Shown in pieces: positions 45,052 to 56,007 of a DNA stretch of 64,000 nt (its first letter is position 1; every line of letters begins with the position of its first letter). A program made the translations under genes and the position numbers. The DNA is from Petrotoga olearia DSM 13574. Lineage in GTDB: Bacteria > Thermotogota > Thermotogae > Petrotogales > Petrotogaceae. The stretch lies in assembly GCF_002895525.1 (NCBI RefSeq), contig NZ_AZRL01000016.1:1-64000 (forward strand). Direction: 5' to 3'. The notes beneath the pieces were generated by a model. The model made no database searches, was not told the origin of the DNA, and saw only the letters and a list, made by a program, of their open reading frames with translations.

Positions 45052-46276
45052 TAAAAATGGAAATAATAATGAAGAAGATAAATTGCGAAATTTATACAAA
45101 ATAAAAGAAGAAATCGAAAAAGAATTAGAAAAAAAGGGTATAAGGAAACCTGACACACACCAGAAAAAGAAAACAGCTAAAACCATCTATAAAGCTGACT
45201 ACGAAATAGAAAAAATAGCTGTTTCTATAAACAATATAAATAATTGGTTTGACTTGATAATTTACGATATAGATCTATCGAACGAAAAATTAACGAATTT
45301 TTTTGAACTTAGATTAAGTAGTAAATCTCTACAAGAATATTCAAATCAATTCGGCATGATGCATTTATTCAGAAACGATTTTCAAAAAGCCGAAAGATTT
45401 TTTGAAGGAAAAAACGACATAAACTCAAAGATAAACCGAGGTTTTTTGAAAATAATAAGGAATGACGAAGACGCAAACAAATATTTTACTGAATTAATCA
45501 GTACACATCCAAAGAATGGTTTAGTTTATTTAACCCTTAGCCTATTCTTCCTAAAAAGGAAAGATTTTTATAACGCCTATCAAATGATTAAATTAGCTAA
45601 TTCCTTTTTAGATTATTCATTTATAAGCATGGGGTTGAACGCTTACGAGAAAGATTTTCAAAAAGCTTTGTCCTTTTTATCAAAAGCTTACCTTGAGGGG
45701 AGAGCAAAAAGGGTTGTAAATTTGATAAACTATTATGTAAGTCTCTTTATTTCTGATTCGGAAAAAGCCTTCTCTAGTTTTGCTCTATTGAAGGAAGATA
45801 AAACTCCATGTATAAACTGTATCAAAATCTTATCAAACTCCGAAAAAGTAGAACTTCCCAATTATTGCCCTTTTTACGAAAGAATACTATTTCAAATGGG
45901 TAATCCTAAACCTTACAAAGCAGAAGATTCAGAACTATACGAACTATTGCTCTACAAATATTACCAAGAAAAAGATATACAACAATTTAACTCGTATGCT
46001 AAAAAAATTGAAAGTAATTTCAATAATGTTCCATTAATATTTTTATCTTCTACGGAAACTACCTCTAAAAAAATTATCACAGATCTATTTTCGCAACGCA
46101 AAACAGGGATCAAAATCAATTTAAAAGGTCCCAACTATTATGACAACCTAAACAAAGCAACAATGGATCTAAAAACCAAGTATCAAAAGAATTTCACATT
46201 CTTTTTAGATCTACCATTTTATGAAGCGCTGAGACTATTATTTGGTTGGAGGATCTGCCAATACCTATACAGATAG
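45044..46276 (+). CDS. Hypothetical helical-repeat (TPR-like) protein
   Basis: The 410-residue protein has no recognised family. After a charged N-terminus with a coiled-coil-like stretch (NLYKIKEEIEKELEKK), the middle (about 105-260) consists of helix pairs such as ERFFEGKNDINSKINRGFLK and AYQMIKLANSFLDYS that resemble degenerate TPR repeats. A CINC and a later CPF contribute few cysteines. The start is TTG 45044, eight bases after AGGAG, overlapping the radC stop. The last codons reach the edge of mosaic repeat copy B, so the C-terminus may have been altered by repeat insertion. Confidence 0.65.
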   Translation: MTDKNGNNNEEDKLRNLYKIKEEIEKELEKKGIRKPDTHQKKKTAKTIYKADYEIEKIAVSINNINNWFDLIIYDIDLSNEKLTNFFELRLSSKSLQEYSNQFGMMHLFRNDFQKAERFFEGKNDINSKINRGFLKIIRNDEDANKYFTELISTHPKNGLVYLTLSLFFLKRKDFYNAYQMIKLANSFLDYSFISMGLNAYEKDFQKALSFLSKAYLEGRAKRVVNLINYYVSLFISDSEKAFSSFALLKEDKTPCINCIKILSNSEKVELPNYCPFYERILFQMGNPKPYKAEDSELYELLLYKYYQEKDIQQFNSYAKKIESNFNNVPLIFLSSTETTSKKIITDLFSQRKTGIKINLKGPNYYDNLNKATMDLKTKYQKNFTFFLDLPFYEALRLLFGWRICQYLYR

Positions 46277-46549
46277 AGACATGGCGAAGCCCTTTTGCAG
46301 CCTTGTGCAAAATGTCTTTTATAAAGCCTTAGAATTAACTTCCAAATTCTCATTTGCGAAGCTTTTGCTGTTTTATGCAAAAAGCTTGTTGCTGATTTGT
46401 GCAAAATGGTTTTTCATGGTGCTTGTGAAACAATTTCCATATTCTCATTTGTGAAACAAATGATGTGTTGCTTTAGAAGTAACATCCTCATTCTCATTCT
46501 CATTTGCGAAGCAAATGTGTTTGGGGATCTTAAGGGGTTTACCCCTTAA
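46277..46549 (-). repeat. Mosaic dispersed repeat, copy B (between the TPR-like gene and ahcY)
   Basis: This gene-free stretch is the inverted counterpart of copy A at 33803-34128. The segment 46361-46385 is the exact complement of 33911-33935, and the run around 46456-46515 matches the TTACTTCTAAAGCAACACATC and GCAAATGAGAATGAGG parts of copy A. It ends with the TTAAGGGG-TTTA-CCCCTTAA hairpin (46530-46549). Module order differs slightly and one GAGAAT unit is duplicated here. Confidence 0.85.
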
Positions 46550-46565
46550 TGGCCATGGGTGGGGA

Positions 46566-46607
46566 GCGGGGAATGGGCGCTATATACAATGTTTTAGAGT
46601 ATAATTT
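46566..46607 (+). repeat. GC-rich leader element, copy 3 (upstream of ahcY)
   Basis: The blocks GCGGGGAA, TGGGCGCTATATACAA and TGTTTTAGAG follow in the same order as in the other copies. Here the terminal palindrome is replaced by TATAATTT. It begins 17 bp after the hairpin that ends repeat copy B and lies 23 bp before the ahcY start. Confidence 0.65.
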
Positions 46608-46629
46608 TAAACATAAGAGGAGGAGTAAG

Positions 46630-47856
46630 ATGACTTCACTAGCAGAAAGCGGTAAAAAGAAAATAGAATGGGTAAAAAAACACATGAAAGTCTTAAACTA
46701 TTTAAAAAATCTATACCAAACAGAAAACCCCTTTGAAGGGGTAAATGTGGCTATAAGCATCCATTTAGAGGCAAAAACTGCTTACTTAGGAATAGTTTTG
46801 AAGGAATTAGGTGCCAATGTTGCCATAACAGGAAGTAATCCATTATCCACCCAAGAAGATGTCGTAGAAGCTCTCAAAGAATATGGACTCAACGTCCATG
46901 CAGAAAGAAGTTTAGATGAAACAGTCTATTGGAAAAATATCGATAAAATCTTATCAACTAATCCTAACATAATTTTAGACGACGGAGCAGATTTGGGGAT
47001 AACCTTAATAGAAAAATACCCTGAAAAAGTAAGCAATCTGTGGGGAATATGTGAAGAAACAACCACAGGTGTAAAAAGATACAAATCCCTTTTCAAAGAA
47101 AATAAATTACCCGTACCTGTAATTTTAGTAAACGACTCTTACATGAAGTATTTATTCGATAACAGATATGGTACAGGCCAATCAACGTGGGATGGAATTA
47201 TGAGATCCACCAATCTTTCTGTTTCGGGAAAAGTAGTAGTTGTGGCAGGATACGGTTGGTGTGGTAAAGGCGTTGCTATGAGAGCAAAAGGGTTAGGAGC
47301 CAACGTAATAATAACTGAAGTTGATCCAATAAAGGCTAACGAAGCGATAATGGATGGCTTTAGGGTTATGAAAATGGATGAGGCGGTAAAATATGGGGAT
47401 TTTTTTGTAACAGTAACAGGTGACATCGATGTAATAACAAAAAGGCACTTTTTAGAAATGAAAGACGGGGCAATTCTTTCCAACGCGGGACATTTTGATG
47501 TAGAAGTAAAGGTTAAAGATTTGGAAGAAATTGCAGTAGACAAAATCAATGTAAGAAACGGAGTAGAAGAATACAAATTACCTAACGGCAAAAGCGTATT
47601 TTTATTAGGACAAGGAAGACTGGTTAATCTAGTTAACGGAGACGGTCATCCGGCAGAAATAATGGATCTTTCTTTTAGTTTACAATTAGAAGGTGCAAAA
47701 TACATAAAAGAAAACCACGAAAAAATGAAAGTAAATATTTCTCCCGTACCATATGAAATAGACGAAAAAATAGCACAAATCAAACTAAAAACTTTAGGGA
47801 TCGAGATAGACACCTTATCCAAAGAGCAGCAAGAAAATTTAAATAGTTGGAAATAA
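46630..47856 (+). CDS. ahcY: S-adenosylhomocysteine hydrolase
   Basis: The 408-residue NAD-dependent enzyme splits S-adenosylhomocysteine to adenosine and homocysteine in the methyl cycle. The dinucleotide-binding motif reads VVAGYGWCGKGVAMRAKGLGA, and SNAGHFDVEV and GDGHPAEIMDLSF are conserved. It is the short form lacking the roughly 40-residue insert of eukaryotic enzymes, as in other thermophiles. The start is ATG 46630 after AGGAGGAG; a longer frame from 46549 runs through the leader element and is not used. It converges with glyA, another one-carbon enzyme. Confidence 0.95.
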   Translation: MTSLAESGKKKIEWVKKHMKVLNYLKNLYQTENPFEGVNVAISIHLEAKTAYLGIVLKELGANVAITGSNPLSTQEDVVEALKEYGLNVHAERSLDETVYWKNIDKILSTNPNIILDDGADLGITLIEKYPEKVSNLWGICEETTTGVKRYKSLFKENKLPVPVILVNDSYMKYLFDNRYGTGQSTWDGIMRSTNLSVSGKVVVVAGYGWCGKGVAMRAKGLGANVIITEVDPIKANEAIMDGFRVMKMDEAVKYGDFFVTVTGDIDVITKRHFLEMKDGAILSNAGHFDVEVKVKDLEEIAVDKINVRNGVEEYKLPNGKSVFLLGQGRLVNLVNGDGHPAEIMDLSFSLQLEGAKYIKENHEKMKVNISPVPYEIDEKIAQIKLKTLGIEIDTLSKEQQENLNSWK

Positions 47857-47860
47857 TATA

Positions 47861-47885
47861 GAGGGGACACCCTTGGGTGTCCCTC
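47861..47885. terminator. Hairpin between convergent ahcY and glyA
   Basis: GAGGGGACACCC and GGTGTCCCTC form a strong stem with a short TTG loop in the 29-bp gap. T-runs are poor on both sides, but the position suggests a shared terminator. Confidence 0.75.
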
Positions 47886-49157
47886 TTACTCTACAAGATC
47901 TGCATACATTGGGAAACGTTGACAAAAAGAAACAACATCGTCCTTTACTTCTTGTGCTAAATCTTTATCTATATTCCCTTCTTCATCAAGAAGATTGTTT
48001 GCAACTTTTGCTATCATTGAAGCGATTTCTTTCATTTCTTCCTCTTTCATCCCACGTGTGGTAACTGCTGGCGTACCTATTCTTATTCCACTAGTAACAA
48101 AAGGGGACAACTTTTCTTTTGGAACAGTGTTTTTGTTAACCGTAATATCACACTGTCCTAAAGCCTTTTCAAGAGCTTTCCCTGTTATATTCAGCTCAGA
48201 GAGATCCACCAAGAACAAATGGGTATCCGTTCCTCCTGAGACAATTTTCAAATTTTTATTAGAAAGTTCTTGGCTTAAAGTTTTAGAATTTCTAACGACT
48301 TGTCTTTGATATTCTTTGAACTTTTCACTCATAGCTTCTTTAAAAGCAACGGCTTTTGCAGCAATTATATGTTCTAAAGGACCACCTTGTATGCCTGGGA
48401 AAATAATTTTATTGATCGACTTGTAAATTTCACTATCATTCGTTAAAATGATTCCACCCCTAGGTCCTCTTAAAGTTTTATGCGTTGTTGAAGTTACGAC
48501 ATGGGCATACTCAACTGGGTTTGGATGAATATCAGCAGCAACTAATCCAGCAAAATGGGCCATATCAACCACTAAATAAGCACCAACCTTATCGGCTATC
48601 TCTCTAAATCTTTTAAAATCTATTATCCTAGAATATGCACTTCCACCTGCCACGATAACTTTAGGTTTTGCATTCTTAGCTATTCTTTCAATCTCATCAT
48701 AATTGATAGTTTCTGTTTCTTCATCGACGCCATAAGAAACAACATTGAACAACATACCTGAGAAATTTACGGGGGAACCATGGGTTAGATGGCCACCATG
48801 ACTCAACGACATTCCCATTAACGTATCCCCTGGTTTCATGAGTGCAAGGTAAGCACCCATATTTGCTTGAGATCCTGAATGGGGTTGAACGTTTGCAAAC
48901 TTTGCATTGAAAAGTTCTTTTGCCCTTTCTCTAGCAAGCGTCTCAATTTCATCTATATATTCACAACCTCCGTAATATCTTCTTTTCGGGTAACCTTCAG
49001 CGTATTTATTAGTAAAAATGCTTCCTGCAGCTTCCATGACTGATTTTGACGCATAATTCTCTGATGCGATCAATTCTAAACCATACTCTTGCCTTTTAAG
49101 CTCTTTTTGAAGAATTTCATAAACTTCTTTATCAGAACCCTTTAAAGCTTCCCACAC
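47886..49157 (-). CDS. glyA: Serine hydroxymethyltransferase
   Basis: The 423-residue PLP enzyme interconverts serine and glycine with tetrahydrofolate. The PLP lysine lies in [13 protein letters not shown], and LIASENYAS and [10 protein letters not shown] are family motifs. The start is taken as GTG 49157 (residues [13 protein letters not shown]), eight bases after AAGGGG. GTG 49166 and TTG 49163 lie too close to that site, and other SHMT proteins begin at the same point. Confidence 0.95.
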   Translation of the reverse strand: MWEALKGSDKEVYEILQKELKRQEYGLELIASENYASKSVMEAAGSIFTNKYAEGYPKRRYYGGCEYIDEIETLARERAKELFNAKFANVQPHSGSQANMGAYLALMKPGDTLMGMSLSHGGHLTHGSPVNFSGMLFNVVSYGVDEETETINYDEIERIAKNAKPKVIVAGGSAYSRIIDFKRFREIADKVGAYLVVDMAHFAGLVAADIHPNPVEYAHVVTSTTHKTLRGPRGGIILTNDSEIYKSINKIIFPGIQGGPLEHIIAAKAVAFKEAMSEKFKEYQRQVVRNSKTLSQELSNKNLKIVSGGTDTHLFLVDLSELNITGKALEKALGQCDITVNKNTVPKEKLSPFVTSGIRIGTPAVTTRGMKEEEMKEIASMIAKVANNLLDEEGNIDKDLAQEVKDDVVSFCQRFPMYADLVE

Positions 49158-49324
49158 TGGCAACACCCCTTTTTTAAAATTCTAAGATAACTCATTAAAT
49201 AATTATATTTCTAATATTTTAACACACTATTGGGTTTTCGAAATTAATTAAGGTCTGTTATCATATCTCAATGTTAAATTTTTATAATGAAATATTTTTC
49301 ATGAAATTTTTTTCATATCGGCAA

Positions 49325-49369
49325 TAATCACTTCTAATCAACTATAAACGTCTGTAATCGGTTGTAATC
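49325..49369 (+). promoter_or_regulatory. Five-unit 10-bp-phased TAATC array upstream of the amino-acid oxidation operon
   Basis: Pentamers start every 10 bp at 49325, 49335, 49345, 49355 and 49365: TAATC, TAATC, TAAAC, TAATC, TAATC. A degenerate sixth, ATATC, is in phase at 49315. The last unit starts exactly 32 bp before the first base of the -10 box, as in the malE promoter, and the orientation toward the gene is the same. This is probably an activator-binding site. The rest of the 285-bp gap (49158-49324) holds only AT-rich sequence and presumably the glyA promoter. Confidence 0.75.
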
Positions 49370-49373
49370 GACT

Positions 49374-49402
49374 TTGACTTATCTCCTTTATTTGATTATA
49401 AT
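49374..49402 (+). promoter_or_regulatory. Promoter of the aminotransferase-Buk-Ptb-OFOR operon
   Basis: TTGACT (49374-49379) and a perfect TATAAT (49397-49402) are separated by 17 bp, directly after the TAATC array. The predicted start is about 33 bp before the aminotransferase ATG. Confidence 0.88.
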
Positions 49403-49442
49403 TGAATTGTAAGGTAAATAATAAAAAAAGGGGGGCAAAACT

Positions 49443-50678
49443 ATGAACTATGAAAAAAAGTTTTCACAAGTTGCAAAAACTGCAAAAGCAAGCATTATAA
49501 GGGAATTATTAAAGGTAGCTTCAGAGCCAGGGATGATATCTTTTGGTGGGGGTGTACCTGATCCGGAGACCTTTCCTCGGGAAGAATTAGGAGAAATTGC
49601 TGCAAAAATTGTTAAAGAAGAATACAAAATAACTCTTCAGTATGGTCCCTCCGAAGGAGATAATGAATTAAAAAATGCTTATATAAAGCTACTAAAAAAA
49701 CATGAAGGTATAGAAGGTGTATCTCCAGAGAATATGTTAGTAACTGTTGGCTCCCAACAAGCCTTGCAGTTGATAGGTCTGACCTTGCTCGATGAAGATT
49801 CTTACTGTGCTGTTGGAAAACCGGTATATTTAGGTGCAGTCAGTGCTTTTAAGCAAATGTTTCCTAAATTTTTGGAAATACCCCTGGAAGATGATGGGAT
49901 GAATGTGGATATCCTTGAAGAAAAATTGGACGAGTTAGTAAATAGGGGAGAAATTGATAAGTTTAAATTCGTTTATGTAGTACCAACATTTCAAAATCCT
50001 GCAGGAGTAACTATGCCTCTACAAAAAAGAAAAAAACTGATTAACTTAGCACATAAATACGACTTTTTGATTGTTGAAGACAACCCATATGGTTCATTGA
50101 GATTTGAGGGAGAACCCGTTCCATCGATTTACTCTCTTGAGCCAGAAAGGACAATCCTACTGAACACTTTTTCTAAGATTTTATGTCCTGGTCTGAGAAT
50201 TGGAATAATTATTGCCTCGGCAGACTTATTAAGGAAGTTTACAATTATTAAACAAGGTGTGGATCTATGTACCCCATCTTTGACTCAAAGGTTAGCTGCT
50301 AGATATCTCCAAACTCATGATAGGATAGAAGAGTTAAAACCCACATTAGAACTTTATAAGTCAAAAAAAGACACTATGTTGGATGCCTTAGAAAAGGAAT
50401 TTGGCGATATAGAAGGAGTAAGCTGGACACGCCCTGAAGGTGGACTTTTCATATGGTTAACTTTTCCTGAATGGGTAGATACCATCGAAATGTTCGAAGA
50501 AGCGAAGAAGAACAAAGTATTGTACGTTCCCGGAGAGGCTTTTTATGTAAACGAGATCGAAAAAAATCATATGCGTTTATCCTTCTGCCTTCCTTCACAC
50601 GAAGAAATAAAAGAGGGAATAAGAAGGTTGAAAAAAGTTGCAGAAAATTATATGAATACGAAATCTTTGGGAAGCTAA
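49443..50678 (+). CDS. PLP-dependent aminotransferase (class I/II, 2-aminoadipate/aromatic type)
   Basis: The 411-residue enzyme has the fold-type I motifs YGPSEGDNELKNA, QNPAGVTM and the PLP lysine in NTFSKILCPGLRIG. It resembles the stand-alone aminotransferase branch related to LysN/MocR, which handles branched-chain, aromatic or aminoadipate substrates. As first gene of the operon with butyrate kinases and OFOR it would make the 2-oxo acids that OFOR oxidises. GGGGGGC precedes the ATG. Precise substrate is not determinable. Confidence 0.9.
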   Translation: MNYEKKFSQVAKTAKASIIRELLKVASEPGMISFGGGVPDPETFPREELGEIAAKIVKEEYKITLQYGPSEGDNELKNAYIKLLKKHEGIEGVSPENMLVTVGSQQALQLIGLTLLDEDSYCAVGKPVYLGAVSAFKQMFPKFLEIPLEDDGMNVDILEEKLDELVNRGEIDKFKFVYVVPTFQNPAGVTMPLQKRKKLINLAHKYDFLIVEDNPYGSLRFEGEPVPSIYSLEPERTILLNTFSKILCPGLRIGIIIASADLLRKFTIIKQGVDLCTPSLTQRLAARYLQTHDRIEELKPTLELYKSKKDTMLDALEKEFGDIEGVSWTRPEGGLFIWLTFPEWVDTIEMFEEAKKNKVLYVPGEAFYVNEIEKNHMRLSFCLPSHEEIKEGIRRLKKVAENYMNTKSLGS

Positions 50679-50709
50679 TCCTAAAAAACTAATTTATAGG
50701 AGGAGCTTT

Positions 50710-51794
50710 ATGTATAAAATATTGGTTATAAATCCAGGGTCAACGTCTACGAAACTCTCAATTTTTGAAGACAACAATGAAGTTATTTCTGAAAGTATAG
50801 AACACGCCGTTAACGAAATAGAAAATTGCAAAACGATTATGGATCAACTGCCTTTTCGTAAGAAGTGCGTTGAGTATTTTCTTGAAAAATACAACATATC
50901 TATCGATGAATTAGATGCGATAGCTGCTAGGGGGGGGATACTCCCTCCTATGAAAAGCGGAACTTATCGTGTGGATGAGAATATGGTTAATTATCTTAAA
51001 ACCAAAACAAGAGTTGAACATGCATCAAACTTAGCTGCCGTAATGGCTTTTGAACTATCGAAAAAATCCTCCAAAGACCTACCTGTTTTCATTACCGATC
51101 CTATTTCTGTTGATGAGTTCATCCCCGAGGCTAGAATTTCAGGAATACCTCAACTTGAAAGGCACAGTTTATTCCACGCTTTGAACATGAAAATTGTTGC
51201 GAGATTTGCGGCAAAGGAATTGAACAAAGAATATGAAAAATGTAATTTTGTTATAGCTCATTTGGGTGGTGGAATCTCCGTAGGTGCTCAAAGAAAAGGC
51301 TTTATGATCGATGTTAACAATGCAACAGATGAAGGACCTTTTAGTTCACAAAGAACAGGAGAATTACCAATAGGGGACCTCGCAAAATGGATTTTTAACA
51401 ACATGCATTCTTACTCCAAAAACGATGTCAAATCTACGTTTGTAGGAAAAGGGGGTTTGTTTGCGTATTTAAAAACAGCAAGTTTAAAAGACGCTTTAAA
51501 ACTTGCCGAAAAAGATGAATATGCAAAATTAATTGTAGAAGCCATGGCGTACCAAGTTGCAAAGGAAATAGGTGGGATGGCAGCAATCTTAGGTGGAGAT
51601 CTTGATGCCATTATATTAACTGGTGGCATGGCTCACAGTGATTATTTTGTTCAATTGATCAAAAGAAGAATCGATAAGTTAGGTGTAGTAATGGTTTATC
51701 CTGGAGCTTATGAAATGGAAGGGCTCGCTTTAGGAGCTTTGAGAGCTCTCAATCAATTAGAAAAAACAAAGGTATGGGAGGCTGAAAATATCTC

Positions 51795-51798
<4 letters not shown>
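50710..51798 (+). CDS. buk: Butyrate kinase (first paralogue)
   Basis: The 362-residue acetokinase-family enzyme converts butyryl- or branched acyl-phosphate plus ADP to acid and ATP. Motifs are [12 protein letters not shown] at the start, HLGGGISVGA and LTGGMAHSDYF. TAGGAGGAGC precedes the ATG. Its end overlaps ptb by 4 bp (ATGA). The second paralogue lies on the other side of ptb. Confidence 0.95.
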
Positions 51799-53785
<1,987 letters not shown>

Positions 53786-53803
53786 TAAAGGAGCTCTAAA
53801 TAT

Positions 53804-54487
53804 ATGTTGAAAAATTTATTAAAAGATTATCAAGTTCATATTTTCATTGGAATGTTTGGTTCCGGAAAAACAGAAGTTTCTATGAACATAGCCTCAGAGT
53901 TAAAAAAAGAACACAAAAATGTTGCGATTGCGGATTTAGATATCATAAGTCCATACTTTCGGGTCCGCGATAAAATAAAAGAATTGAATCAAAAAGATAT
54001 TAAAGTAATCACTCCCCCAGCTAAATACATGCATGCAGACATACCTATCGTTCCAGGTGAAATAGGAGGCTACATAACAAACAAAGATTATAAGACGGTA
54101 ATTGATGTGGGAGGAAACGAAGACGGTGTAAAAGTTTTAGGATCTTTAAAAAATTATATAGATGGTTCAAAATGTGCACTTTACCTTGTAATCAATACGA
54201 GAAGGCCTTTTATGAGAACGAAGGAATATATAATAAAGAATTTACAATCTTTAGAAAGTAGTTCAAGATTAAAAATAAATTATTTGGTTGTAAATTCGAA
54301 CGTTCAAAACGAAACAACTAAAGAGATCATAGAAGAAGGAGAAAACATAATAGAAGAAGTTTCCCAAATAACAAATATTCCCGTTGCATTTACAGTAGTA
54401 TCAAAAGATTTAGAAGATAAGATAAATACTAAGTTCGAAAAATTTGTGATTCAAAGATTTTTTGAGGATTACGGTTTTTTGGCATAG
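53804..54487 (+). CDS. P-loop ATPase of the CobQ/MinD-like type, unknown role in the OFOR operon
   Basis: The 227-residue protein has Walker A IGMFGSGKTE near residues 16-25, an ADLDIISPYFR switch-like segment and VIDVGGNEDG as Walker B-like. It resembles SIMIBI ATPases. Homologues accompany butyrate kinase/OFOR clusters in Thermotogota, suggesting a role in assembly, regulation or cofactor loading; none is proven. AAAGGAGCTC precedes the ATG. Confidence 0.75.
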   Translation: MLKNLLKDYQVHIFIGMFGSGKTEVSMNIASELKKEHKNVAIADLDIISPYFRVRDKIKELNQKDIKVITPPAKYMHADIPIVPGEIGGYITNKDYKTVIDVGGNEDGVKVLGSLKNYIDGSKCALYLVINTRRPFMRTKEYIIKNLQSLESSSRLKINYLVVNSNVQNETTKEIIEEGENIIEEVSQITNIPVAFTVVSKDLEDKINTKFEKFVIQRFFEDYGFLA

Positions 54488-54568
54488 ATACGTAAGATTC
54501 CGATCACTCTAAGAAATAATAGACACTTTAGAAACAAAATAATTCTCAACAATAATATTTTGATTTTA

Positions 54569-54655
54569 AAAGGGTTACAGGGCGAAGCCCTCCTCTCCTC
54601 TCTGGGCGGGCTGCGGGGTGAAAGGGCGCTAAAACAAGTTTTAGAACTTCTAAAG
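54569..54655 (+). repeat. GC-rich leader element, copy 4 (upstream of the OFOR ferredoxin subunit)
   Basis: A GC-rich block in otherwise AT-rich DNA. It starts with GGGTTACAGG and a GGGCGAAGCCC hairpin, continues with the core GCGGGGTGAAAGGGCGCTA (54613 onward) and ends in the perfect palindrome TTTAGA-ACT-TCTAAA (54640-54654). It interrupts an operon between the ATPase and ferredoxin genes, 32 bp before the latter. The 54488-54568 stretch before it is AT-rich without features. Confidence 0.7.
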
Positions 54656-54687
54656 TCAGCAATAATTGAATGATTGGAGGGAAAACG

Positions 54688-54921
54688 ATGAAAGAGACAA
54701 AATTTGCAATTGATATCGATAAAGAAAGATGCAAAGGGTGTGGACTATGTATTGAAGCTTGTCCCAAAGATGTCCTTGAATTTTCTAAAGCATATAACAA
54801 CAAAGGGTATCATCCGTCACAAGTAAAAAACATTGAAAATTGTATAGGATGCGGTTTTTGCTATCAAATGTGTCCTGATGTATGTATAACCGTAAAAGTA
54901 TTAGAAAAGGCAAGGAGTTGA
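54688..54921 (+). CDS. vorD: 2-oxoacid:ferredoxin oxidoreductase delta subunit (2x[4Fe-4S] ferredoxin)
   Basis: The 77-residue protein has two complete cluster motifs, CKGCGLCIEACP and CIGCGFCYQMCP, each able to hold a 4Fe-4S centre. It carries electrons within the OFOR complex. The start is ATG 54688 after TTGGAGGGAAAA; a longer frame to 54670 overlaps this site. It is followed by alpha, beta and gamma genes. Confidence 0.93.
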   Translation: MKETKFAIDIDKERCKGCGLCIEACPKDVLEFSKAYNNKGYHPSQVKNIENCIGCGFCYQMCPDVCITVKVLEKARS

Positions 54922-54927
54922 TTTATT

Positions 54928-55992
54928 ATGGAAAAAGTCGAAAAAGTTATGGTTAAAGGTACTGAAGCAATTGCCGAAGCTGCAATAAGAGCAGGATGTA
55001 GATTATATTTTGGTTACCCTATCACGCCTCAAAGCGAATTAACAGAATACATGGCAAGAAGATTACCAGAGGTAAATGGGACTTTTTTACAAGCTGAAAG
55101 CGAAGTTGCTGTTGCAAATATGATATATGGAGCCGCTTGCACTGGAAAAAGGGTTATGACCTCTACTTCTTCCCCTGGATACTCTTTGATGCAAGAAGGA
55201 GTTTCTTACATAGCGGGGGCTGAGCTGCCATGCGTTTTTGTTAATGTTGTAAGAGGAGGACCTGGCTTAGGAGATATTCAACCAGCGCAATCGGACTATT
55301 TTCAAGCCACAAAAGGTGGTGGACACGGCGATTATAAGTTGATCGTATATGGTCCCGAATCCTTACAAGAAGCTGTGGAATTAACAGTTCGTGCTTTCGA
55401 TGTTGCCGATAAGTACAGAATTCCCGTGTTACTGTTGACAGACGGATTACTCGGTCAAATGATGGAACCAGTTTCATTTCCCAACTTTAAGAATTTAAAC
55501 ACTCTCCCCGATCATTCAGATTGGGCATTGACTGGAACCAATATGCAGCGAGAACCTCACAGGGTTACATCCTTTGATTTGGACCCTGTAAAATTGGAAA
55601 AAATGAATATTCAAAGACATGAAAAATACAAAACAATAGTAAAAGAAGAAAAATTATTTGAAGAATACAAATTAAACGATGCTGAAGTTGTGCTTGTGGC
55701 ATATGGAACGATGGGAAGAATAGTAAAATCAGTTGCGGATAGTGCCAGAGAGAAAGGGGTAAAAGCAGGAGTATTTCGTCCAATAAGTTTATGGCCTTTC
55801 CCATATGAAGAGTTATCAAAGTACACCGAACAAGCTAAATTTTTCTTCACGGTAGAAATGAGCTCCGGCCAGATGGTGGAAGATGTGAGACTGGCAGTCA
55901 ACGGAAGAAAGCCAGTAGAATTTTATGGAAGAATGGGTGGCGTTGTTCCTGCCCCAGGAGAAGTACTTGCAAAATTAATGGAAATAATTTAA
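54928..55992 (+). CDS. vorB: 2-oxoacid:ferredoxin oxidoreductase alpha subunit (VorB type)
   Basis: The 354-residue subunit matches the pyrimidine-binding part of OFOR, with GYPITPQSELTEYMARR and ESEVAVANMIYGAACTGKRVMT. It resembles 2-oxoisovalerate-type VorB rather than pyruvate-type PorA. It oxidatively decarboxylates 2-oxo acids to acyl-CoA with ferredoxin as acceptor. It starts 6 bp after the ferredoxin stop. Confidence 0.92.
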   Translation: MEKVEKVMVKGTEAIAEAAIRAGCRLYFGYPITPQSELTEYMARRLPEVNGTFLQAESEVAVANMIYGAACTGKRVMTSTSSPGYSLMQEGVSYIAGAELPCVFVNVVRGGPGLGDIQPAQSDYFQATKGGGHGDYKLIVYGPESLQEAVELTVRAFDVADKYRIPVLLLTDGLLGQMMEPVSFPNFKNLNTLPDHSDWALTGTNMQREPHRVTSFDLDPVKLEKMNIQRHEKYKTIVKEEKLFEEYKLNDAEVVLVAYGTMGRIVKSVADSAREKGVKAGVFRPISLWPFPYEELSKYTEQAKFFFTVEMSSGQMVEDVRLAVNGRKPVEFYGRMGGVVPAPGEVLAKLMEII

Positions 55993-56007
55993 AAGAAGGT
56001 GAAATTA

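Noticed and set aside
46575-46606. Promoter for ahcY using TATAAT at 46600
   Set aside because: No -35-like hexamer lies 16-18 bp upstream; the sequence there belongs to the conserved GC-rich element.
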